This document shows, in pieces, positions 35,891 to 42,033 of a stretch of 48,531 nt of DNA. The DNA is from an uncultured Prevotella sp. (lineage in GTDB: Bacteria; Bacteroidota; Bacteroidia; Bacteroidales; Bacteroidaceae). Each line of letters begins with the position of its first letter. Within the stretch, counting starts at the first letter, position 1. The DNA lies in NCBI GenBank assembly GCA_902491375.1, contig CABUHE010000014.1, positions 1 to 48,531 of the forward strand, written 5' to 3'. The translations under genes were made by a program, and so were the position numbers. The notes under the pieces were generated by a model that was given only the letters and a program-made list of their open reading frames with translations, made no database searches and was not told the DNA's origin.

Positions 35891-35902
35891 ACTTTCTTAA
35901 AT

Positions 35903-35984
35903 GCGCCTGTGGCGAAATTGGTAGACGCGCTAGACTTAGGATCTGGTGTCTTACGACGTGTAGGTTCGAGTCCTATCAGGCGCA
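35903..35984 (+). tRNA. tRNA-Leu (anticodon UAG)
   Basis: Acceptor GCGCCTG pairs with CAGGCGC; discriminator A at 35984; no encoded CCA. Anticodon stem CTAGA/TCTGG holds the loop CTTAGGA with anticodon TAG. The variable arm (TGTCTTACGACG) is long, as in class II leucine tRNAs. The T-arm GTAGG-TTCGAGT-CCTAT is perfect. Its 3' end marks the change to AT-rich accessory DNA. Confidence 0.93.
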
Positions 35985-36043
35985 CATAAGAGAGGATTTA
36001 ACTAGTTGTGCATCAGCGACTTAGATAAAAGTTCCTCTTTATT

Positions 36044-36065
36044 TTTGTCAACGATTTGTCAACGA
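36044..36065. repeat. Tandem 11-bp direct repeat beside the tRNA
   Basis: TTTGTCAACGA occurs twice head to tail (36044-36054, 36055-36065), 60 bases beyond the tRNA. Such short repeats near tRNA ends can be recombinase arm sites; no integrase gene is in the window. Confidence 0.6.
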
Positions 36066-36105
36066 CACCCCACTTTTTGGTTAAATTATACAAAATTTTC
36101 GCCTG

Positions 36106-36113
36106 CAAAGTTA
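36106..36113 (-). promoter_or_regulatory. Orphan -7 element facing the tRNA
   Basis: TAACTTTG on the minus strand with a TTG about 18 bases upstream. It points towards the tandem repeat and tRNA and has no ORF downstream; it may be the residue of a lost integrase gene promoter. Confidence 0.35.
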
Positions 36114-36206
36114 ATAATTTCTATCAAAAAACAAGAGGTTACTAGAACAATTTTTTGTTAATTATATATTAGTATTTTTAATGTTTAACAACAAAAGCTA
36201 ACAATT

Positions 36207-37553
36207 ATGAAACAAGACAACTATTACAAAAAAGAGTTATATGCACTGGTTATAAAAATAGCTATATGTGCATGTGAGGCAATGGAAAAACAAGTGCAAC
36301 CAAACATTGAAGATAAAATCTTAAAAAGATTATATGAAAATGGAAGCTCAAAGATCATATATGAAAATGGAATCTTCAAGAACATGTATGAAAATATACA
36401 ATCACAGCTTAAAAAAAACCTGCCTAAGTCGCAATACGATAAGCTAATCGGCCCTAAACAAAAAGACAAGAAACAACTTCTATTTGACAGCATAGACAAA
36501 TATTACTCTCAGAATGATAAAAAAGACTTCGAAGAGGCATTAAAAATCCTGAAAACGGAGTTACCTCATATATCCGAAAGTGAAACAATAGAAATGCTTG
36601 ATAGACTTGTCAACAACAGCCAGTTCAGTTACTTTGATGTTATGCTCAATCTCCCATCAAACTACATCGTAACAAGAAACATGATGGAAAAAACTTTGGC
36701 TTCTCAGATTGATATCGAATCTGAAATAGCAAAAAATTTTAGTGACATTTACGATACTATACTGCCGTTAATAAAACAGGGATGCAGTCGTGAATGTGAT
36801 AAAGGAAGAGTTCTGCCGGAGTCAATTTATAATAATAAAAAAGAAAAGGAAAGAATCGCATACGATATTGCCGAAGAGCTGAAAGAAATCACTTTATACT
36901 ATCAATACTTTAAAGAACTTTCTGCATTTTATAGAGAAATCAACGAATTTCATAAAACAGAGAACAAATCATTTGATATGCAGTCTGTTACTATTTATGG
37001 CAAAAAAACAAGCAACAAAATACAACTTAAATCACCGATGACCATAAACATCTTTAATTATGAACTAAGAAATAATTTAAAACTTGGTCTGTTCCCTAAT
37101 TATAAGGAAACAGGCATTCGGGCTAATATGCTAAGTAAAGCAAGTGACCATTATAAGAAGATTGCCGTAAGAGCCATAGCCGAAGTATTGAACAAGCATG
37201 GATTTTTCAGAGAGCTGTCAAATACCAGTAATACTTATAACATAAAAAATAAAGACGGAAAAGATTACAAACTCACAAACTATGTTACTCTCATAATTTA
37301 TGAAATAGCAAGACGGCTAAAAATCGCTGAGCATCCTGAAGCAAACAGATGTAGGTTGTTTGAAGACAATGCTACCGGCGATAAAAATGACCTTATAAAA
37401 CAACTCCTCAAAAACAACTCAAACCAAACTGGTGATATAGATTATAAAAATTTAATAACTAAGACCGAAATATATTATGTAAAGACTTTCTCTGATGATT
37501 ATAAAAATAATATGAAGAAACAAAAAAGGAACAAAAATAAGCACCTGAAATAA
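36207..37553 (+). CDS. Orphan 448-residue protein of the island
   Basis: No domain recognised. The product is strongly charged and Lys/Asn-rich (C-terminus KKQKRNKNKHLK), with no signal peptide or membrane helix, so probably cytoplasmic. Near residues 42-64 a short repeat occurs, RLYENGSSKIIYENGIFKNMYENI, matching a repeated nucleotide motif ATATGAAAATGGA. Codon use is far more AT-rich than in the core half. It is alone, followed by a terminator and IS remnants, and lies directly next to the tRNA boundary. A defence or phage-derived role is possible from context only. Confidence 0.6.
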   Translation: MKQDNYYKKELYALVIKIAICACEAMEKQVQPNIEDKILKRLYENGSSKIIYENGIFKNMYENIQSQLKKNLPKSQYDKLIGPKQKDKKQLLFDSIDKYYSQNDKKDFEEALKILKTELPHISESETIEMLDRLVNNSQFSYFDVMLNLPSNYIVTRNMMEKTLASQIDIESEIAKNFSDIYDTILPLIKQGCSRECDKGRVLPESIYNNKKEKERIAYDIAEELKEITLYYQYFKELSAFYREINEFHKTENKSFDMQSVTIYGKKTSNKIQLKSPMTINIFNYELRNNLKLGLFPNYKETGIRANMLSKASDHYKKIAVRAIAEVLNKHGFFRELSNTSNTYNIKNKDGKDYKLTNYVTLIIYEIARRLKIAEHPEANRCRLFEDNATGDKNDLIKQLLKNNSNQTGDIDYKNLITKTEIYYVKTFSDDYKNNMKKQKRNKNKHLK

Positions 37554-37615
37554 AAGTGCTGTCAAAACTAAAATGACGATTCCGAATATTTACATATTGT
37601 AAATACAAACCTTAA

Positions 37616-37660
37616 GAGGGTCGTATCATTACCAAATAAAGATTGATACGGCCCTTATCT
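37616..37660 (+). terminator. Terminator of the orphan gene
   Basis: AGGGTCGTATCA pairs with TGATACGGCCCTT across about 15 bases, followed by ATCTTT. Confidence 0.7.
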
Positions 37661-37724
37661 TTCGTCATGCATACAATGTTAAGGCAATGTCTCCAATTAA
37701 CCAATAAGCAAAATCAAAACATGC

Positions 37725-37870
37725 CATTTCCCCATGATGATACTGTAAAAAACTATATACTTCTCACTTATGGAAATTGAAAAGAGATGGACTATGCCCA
37801 TTCCGAACTGGGAATTATTTTAAATCAATTTATAATCATATTGGGAAGCTGAATACAGATATACAAAAAG
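37725..37870 (+). pseudogene. Decayed IS256-family transposase C-terminus, remnant 1
   Basis: With two frame changes the bases read DDTVK..., MEIEKRWTMPIPNWEL and ILNQFIIIL, the characteristic end of IS256-type (mutator) transposases (KKWTMPxxNWxxxxxQL). Stops and frameshifts make it non-functional. No intact copy or clear terminal inverted repeats are visible. Confidence 0.6.
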
Positions 37871-37956
37871 GCCAATGATGCCGTGGCTCAAATAAATCCA
37901 TCGAACAACTATAAGAAGAACTCATGGGACTTTATTAGGGCAAAGAAAATGAAGAA

Positions 37957-38108
37957 TAGTCAAGCTCCCATCGGATACAGCCCTTGAAAAACTGGTATAT
38001 CTTGCATACCGGAATATACGGAAGAAGTGGACCATGCCATTGGCCAATTGGGCTATAATCTCACAACAATTAGCCATAAAGTTTGGAGAGCGATTTAAAT
38101 TATTGTAA
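37957..38108 (+). pseudogene. Decayed IS256-family transposase C-terminus, remnant 2
   Basis: An open stretch reads VKLPSDTALEKLVYLAYRN, IRKKWTMPLANWAI, ISQQLAIKFGERFKLL and stops with TAA at 38106-38108, a near-ideal IS256-type transposase tail without the catalytic domain. It is a second, distinct copy of the same region as remnant 1, so at least two insertions or a tandem rearrangement occurred here. The remaining bases of the 37554-38221 gap hold no gene. Confidence 0.7.
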
Positions 38109-38221
38109 TTTTGTGCCCGTCAGGACTGGTTGTTCACCTCCTTGGCGCTGGCCGTTTCCCGACCGATGAGTTTTCTAATGGAAAATAATGCTTGACACAG
38201 TTTATTTTACAATCCCCCATA

Positions 38222-38674
38222 TCATAAAATTCCAAAATTCTCCAGTAGCTTTTTATTAACAGTTGGACTTTCCCTTACCGTTCCAATAATTAGCTCTATC
38301 AATTCTTGATCAATCGTGCCCCTATATGTAGTTCTGTTGAATTTATCCCTTTCTGCCACCATCAATCTTGAGCAATTTACATATGAATTATGTTTCAAGA
38401 ACGGACATTGTTCAACCGATACCGGCAATTGGTAATCTGTTATTACATTAGGGAGTTTATTGTTTATTTTGGAATTTATAACTACACCTCCAATAATATT
38501 TCCATTCTTGTCAAATCCCAAAACCACAAAGAACTTATTTCGATCCTTTTCTCCATCTTTAGGCGTTATCCCATTTGTTTTATCAAGAACAAGCATATGG
38601 ACATCACCTATTTTTATTGCATCTCTGGTGATGTCATCGAATATATCACAAAGCAAATCACCTATTTTTGTCAT
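38222..38674 (-). CDS. Putative toxin partner of a Panacea antitoxin
   Basis: 150 residues. The N-terminal half has IGDVHMLVLDKTNGITPKDGEKDRNKFFVVLGF, GNIIGGVVINSKIN and YQLPVSVEQCPFLKHNSYVNCSRL, a beta-rich pattern reminiscent of MazF/PemK-like toxins (V-x-D-K, S-x-L-x-C-like), but the match is weak. Its start overlaps the Panacea gene stop by 4 bases (ATGA), the order expected for antitoxin then toxin. Assignment rests mainly on this pairing. Possible targets such as RNA or the ribosome are not inferable. Confidence 0.55.
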   Translation of the reverse strand: MTKIGDLLCDIFDDITRDAIKIGDVHMLVLDKTNGITPKDGEKDRNKFFVVLGFDKNGNIIGGVVINSKINNKLPNVITDYQLPVSVEQCPFLKHNSYVNCSRLMVAERDKFNRTTYRGTIDQELIELIIGTVRESPTVNKKLLENFGIL

Positions 38675-39225
38675 GACAGTGCTTCTTCTATGGCAAGATT
38701 ATCCTTTATATATTCCAACATCTCATCATTTGCCATACCATCCTTTGCCATACCTATGACATTCATGATTTTGCGCCCAGACTTAGTATTATAATAAGCC
38801 CGATGCCATTCTTCGCCATGAGATTTTGCTCTTAACTCCCCATAAGGAAGATAAGCATTATCTTTAATAGACTTGTCTATTTCCTCTATTTCAGCCTTGG
38901 AAAGATAGTCCATATCCGCTTCCCTTTTTGCTGTTAGCATGTAATACGCATCCTCATTGCCTTTGGCGACACTCTTTTCTATCATTGATTCAAGTTCCCT
39001 ATCACAATGAACTCCATCCTTAATACAATCATATAAAATAGACGGAACTGGGCCATCAGGCAACGCGCAGAATTCATCAGTTGTCATACGAAAGCCATAC
39101 TTCGCCAAATGTGCAATATTGGCAAAATATATAACTTTAAATACGTGATAATAATCTAAACCTTTTGTTTTGTTTAAGATATATAAAACGATTTCTGTCA
39201 ATTTCTGCTTATCAAAGTTTGTCAT
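38671..39225 (-). CDS. Panacea-domain (DUF4065/SocA-like) antitoxin
   Basis: 184 residues from the ATG at 39225. The longer frame from 39261 runs through the -7 element, so the inner start is preferred. The Panacea domain is clear: KQKLTEIVLYILNKTKG, YHVFKVIYFANIAHLAKYGFRMTTDEFCALPDGPVPSILYDCIKD, then acidic helices and YLSKAEIEEIDKSI, LRAKSHGEEWHRAY. Panacea proteins neutralise diverse unrelated toxins encoded next to them. Coupled by a 4-base overlap to the 150-residue gene. AT-rich, part of the island. Confidence 0.82.
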   Translation of the reverse strand: MTNFDKQKLTEIVLYILNKTKGLDYYHVFKVIYFANIAHLAKYGFRMTTDEFCALPDGPVPSILYDCIKDGVHCDRELESMIEKSVAKGNEDAYYMLTAKREADMDYLSKAEIEEIDKSIKDNAYLPYGELRAKSHGEEWHRAYYNTKSGRKIMNVIGMAKDGMANDEMLEYIKDNLAIEEALS

Positions 39226-39242
39226 ACAATCGTATTTGAATG

Positions 39243-39250
39243 CAAAGTTA
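39243..39250 (-). promoter_or_regulatory. -7 element of the Panacea operon
   Basis: TAACTTTG on the minus strand; transcription would start near 39238, leaving a leader of about 12 bases before the ATG at 39225. Supports the shorter antitoxin start. Confidence 0.5.
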
Positions 39251-39309
39251 ATGAAAATCAACTAATTAACCACATAAATTGATAACTTTTTATAATTTAT
39301 TGATAAATT

Positions 39310-39597
39310 CTACACTATGTAGAATTCATTCTTCGAGGTCATCATAACACTTGCAGCTGTAGAGCGTGTTTCATCCACATCGCAAAAATAACATTTATAT
39401 CCATCACAATGGCAATACTGGCAATCCAAACAGTCTTTCATCTTAATTCCTCCTTTATACAATTCATCATACAGTTCCTTCAACTCATTTTTTCATCCAT
39501 TACGTATCTTACCAATTTGCCCTACATAATAAAGTGTTCCCTTCCTTTCATGTCTATCCAGACCAAGCTTCTCGAAACATATTTTTCCCTCTTGCAT
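39310..39597 (-). pseudogene. Small Cys-rich protein gene interrupted by an in-frame TGA
   Basis: From ATG 39597 the frame reads MQEGKICFEKLGLDRHERK, GTLYYVGQIGKIRNG, hits TGA at 39495-39493, and then stays open for 60 more codons (KNELKELYDELYKGGIK, then KDCLDCQYCHCDGYKCYFCD and an Asp/Ser tail) to TAG at 39312-39310. The downstream part has its own ATG at 39441 preceded by AAGGAGGAATTAAG, a strong ribosome binding site, so a 43-residue Cys-rich protein could still be made. CxxCxxCxC...CxxC looks zinc-binding. Probably a nonsense-split gene or a two-product locus. The rest of the 39262-39713 gap shows nothing. Confidence 0.45.
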
Positions 39598-39713
39598 GAA
39601 TAATTGCAATCATTCTATAGACATCAGAAAACTTTCAGCGAATTAATCGCCCAAATCTTTATGAAAAGATTAAGATATTTTGCCAATAACAGCAAAAAAT
39701 AGGAGTTCTTATA

Positions 39714-40841
39714 TTAACCTTTAATTTTTACTATTTTATCAACATCAAGTTCTGCGTTACAGACTGACTCGATTTCATCAATAATTTCAATGCAGCGTTT
39801 CCTGCTTATTCGTATACCTGTGCCGGCAGAAATGATATCCTCAAGACTTGGATTGCCAGAATATCTGACAGATGTAGCATGTTCGCCTCTGGTGCCCTTT
39901 GGGGAATAGGTTATGTCGTATGCAGGAGCAAGTTTCCATTTGCCATTGTCGCATTGGAAACTGAAATTCTTGGCATGATCGTCTTTGTTGACGCATACGA
40001 TATTGAAAACCATCCTGCGAAACATCTGCTCCACCTGTGCCGGATCTTGAGTAAGGTAACCGGTCAGAGCAAGGAGGTTAACATAATCTATACTCTGAGT
40101 GCGGAAATCGGACTGTAAAAGAGCTGCCGCTGTGAGTGTATGGATACGCTGACCTCCCCTTATATCAAATCTTTTAATCGAAAAGTAGCGATTATTAATA
40201 AGACGGATTTCTGGAATATCAATTCCACATTTCTGCGCTGTCATCATGTATTGATATTCAATCTTACCAACATCTGGGGAGTCGTAAATATGTCTGAATT
40301 TTACTATCCAGTCTGAACCGTCAGCAGCCTTATACACAGCCTTAGGCCTCGCTCCGCCTAAATTACAGCTATTGTAGTACAAAAAAGAAGCATCAGCATC
40401 ACTTTTCTCTGAGAGCACATCAAGAGCCTTATGTTGGAGTTCATCAAAGTCGTTGTCTGTGATGGCTGCATTATGCTCTTTGAAAGCTTCAGGCTTATAG
40501 CAAAGTGCTCCCATTCCGGAGTAGCCAACCAGAGACAGTCTCTGAAGAGGAGAAAGCTCACTCAATGAACAGCCTTCACGATGAAGCATTCTGTCAAGCA
40601 AGTAAAGACCATACCCATCCGGCATACTATCCTCAAACACTGCAAATCCGCCACCAAAACTATTTTCTTTTGAGTATATGAGTCCCGTCTGGAGTGGCAA
40701 TTCCAATGGAGATATCGAGAAACCATTTGCAATCCAATCCTTGTCATACTCGAACACACATCGGTCTCTTTCAGGTGTCATCTGCAATGTGCCAACAGTA
40801 CGTCCATCTAATGAAACTGTGATTTTTAGAATATCTTTCAT
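39714..40841 (-). CDS. hipA: HipA-family toxin kinase
   Basis: 375 residues. Ser/Thr kinase toxin of type II toxin-antitoxin systems; E. coli HipA phosphorylates glutamyl-tRNA synthetase and induces dormancy. Seen: N-terminal VGTLQMTPERDRCVFEYDKDW and PLELPLQ..FGGGFAVFEDSMPDGYG (HipA N1 domain), LVGYSGMGALCY, NLGGARPKAVY (ATP-contact loop), IKRFD, catalytic-loop-like CVNKDDHAKNFSF, and the metal-binding-like APAYDITYS. Near full length for the family. AAGGAC precedes the ATG. Overlaps the antitoxin stop by 4 bases. Confidence 0.9.
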   Translation of the reverse strand: MKDILKITVSLDGRTVGTLQMTPERDRCVFEYDKDWIANGFSISPLELPLQTGLIYSKENSFGGGFAVFEDSMPDGYGLYLLDRMLHREGCSLSELSPLQRLSLVGYSGMGALCYKPEAFKEHNAAITDNDFDELQHKALDVLSEKSDADASFLYYNSCNLGGARPKAVYKAADGSDWIVKFRHIYDSPDVGKIEYQYMMTAQKCGIDIPEIRLINNRYFSIKRFDIRGGQRIHTLTAAALLQSDFRTQSIDYVNLLALTGYLTQDPAQVEQMFRRMVFNIVCVNKDDHAKNFSFQCDNGKWKLAPAYDITYSPKGTRGEHATSVRYSGNPSLEDIISAGTGIRISRKRCIEIIDEIESVCNAELDVDKIVKIKG

Positions 40842-41149
40842 CGTCCTTTCTTTCTTCCCTGATTCCTATTTATAGTCTCAAGTTCATCTCCTGTAGTGAA
40901 CTTGCTTTTACTCATAATAGCACTCATCTCGTCAAACCAGTCAAATTCAACAACCAATTTCAAAAATGCCTCAAGAGAAATCTTTCCTTTAGTTTCAAAA
41001 CGTTCAAGTGTCGGTTCCGGAATGCCTGTTATTTTAGAGAGACTATGTCTGCTTAGACCTTTATCCAGCCTACGCCTACGGCAGTTTTCTGCCAATATTG
41101 TTGACAGACGTTCAGGATTCTTGTCGAATATATCAAAGCTATATTCCAT
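40838..41149 (-). CDS. hipB: HipB-like XRE-family antitoxin
   Basis: 103 residues. DNA-binding antitoxin for the HipA kinase. The helix-turn-helix is RRRRLDKGLSRHSLSKITGIPEPTLERFETKGKISLEAFLKL at about 23-65, an XRE/Cro-type pattern. Expected to repress its own operon; an inverted repeat TGCCAA/TTGGCA spans the promoter just upstream. Ends in a basic tail NRNQGRKKGR. ATG overlap couples it to hipA. Confidence 0.87.
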   Translation of the reverse strand: MEYSFDIFDKNPERLSTILAENCRRRRLDKGLSRHSLSKITGIPEPTLERFETKGKISLEAFLKLVVEFDWFDEMSAIMSKSKFTTGDELETINRNQGRKKGR

Positions 41150-41199
41150 AATATTTTATGCTATATTAACTATAATTCAATTTATCACTTAAAATAATA

Positions 41200-41234
41200 T
41201 GCCAAAGATAGCGATTTTTGAATTTATTGGCAAA
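41200..41234 (-). promoter_or_regulatory. hipBA promoter with overlapping inverted repeat operator
   Basis: Minus strand TTTG (41234-41231), 20 bases, TATCTTTG (41210-41203). TGCCAA at 41200-41205 and TTGGCA at 41227-41232 form an inverted repeat embedded in both promoter boxes, a likely HipB operator. Leader about 50 bases. Confidence 0.65.
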
Positions 41235-41645
41235 TGATGTTGTATAAATCTTCTTGGTAAATAACAAACTGAGTTATGAATTGGACATTAGGTTAAATCA
41301 TGAGCTTACCAATTTCCACTAATATTTTTATTAGTTTGGCAGAAATTAAGCAAAATGAACTAATATAACGTCGTACATCTGCGAATTAATAATGATCAAA
41401 TAAATTAAAACTCTATTATGCATGGACTAAGGCTGAATTAACATTAGAAAAAAACTGGAACTCACGACTTCAAGCCGGAGAAAAGTTTAAGCCTTGACTA
41501 TCATGCCATTTTGTTTTTACCGAACAACATATTTTATGTTATAATTAACTCATGGCACCTACACTATTATTATTACTCCAATTAAGCTCGCTCAATAAAA
41601 TATAACATTATACTTTTCTTCTTTCAAATATTAGATAATTTTAAT
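41235..41645. other. Gene-free region between hipBA and the CRISPR array
   Basis: About 410 AT-rich bases. Holds a palindrome ACTAAT-ATTTTT-ATTAGT at 41318-41335, a short open stretch near 41395-41490 without a start, and at 41511-41521 an 11-base match to the CRISPR repeat (TTGTTTTTACC) that may be a decayed repeat. No complete gene. Confidence 0.6.
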
Positions 41646-42009
41646 GTTGTTTTTACCTTACAAACTAAAGGCTTTTACAACTTATGATAAAGACAAAAGA
41701 ACTAATGTTAGGTTGTTTTTACCTTACAAACTAAAGGCTTTTACAACCTCAACGTATAGGATATTGTCCTGAATAAGTTGTTTTTACCTTACAAACTAAA
41801 GGCTTTTACAACTTTGGTGAAGAATAAAGAACTTACTAAAAGTTGTTTTTACCTTACAAACTAAAGGTTTTTACAACGTACAACAGATAGTAAATACACA
41901 AGAAATAGTTGTTTTTACCTTACAAACTAAAGGTTTTTACAACTTAAAAGGAGAAATATTTAAACATAAATATGTTGTTTTTACCTTACAAACTAAAGGT
42001 TTTTACAAC
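41646..42009 (-). CRISPR. Type VI-B CRISPR array, six repeats and five spacers
   Basis: Six 36-bp repeats start at 41646, 41712, 41777, 41842, 41908 and 41974; spacers are 30, 29, 29, 30 and 30 bases. Read on the minus strand the repeat begins GTTGTAAAA and ends GGTAAAAACAAC, the form of known Cas13b repeats (GTTG...ACAAC). It folds into GUUGU/ACAAC, a 4x4 A-rich internal loop, an RCC/GGU stem and a 12-base loop. The three repeats nearest cas13b have ACC, the three distal ones GCC. The array lies 24 bases beyond the cas13b stop on the same strand. In VI-B systems the crRNA is spacer first, repeat last. Confidence 0.97.
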
Positions 42010-42033
42010 ATACTTTTCATAATTCTCTGATTT

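Noticed and set aside
39493..39495. Selenocysteine at the in-frame TGA
   Set aside because: No selenocysteine insertion hairpin recognised after the TGA and no selenoprotein family match; a nonsense mutation or separate start is simpler.
41395..41490. Short open stretch on the plus strand (KLYYAWTKAELTLEKNW...) before the CRISPR array
   Set aside because: No start codon or ribosome binding site and fewer than 35 codons; it may be the tail of a lost gene but cannot be named.
41646..42009. Self-targeting by the spacers within the window
   Set aside because: I noticed no matching protospacer when reading the window, but a full search by eye is not reliable, so no claim is made.
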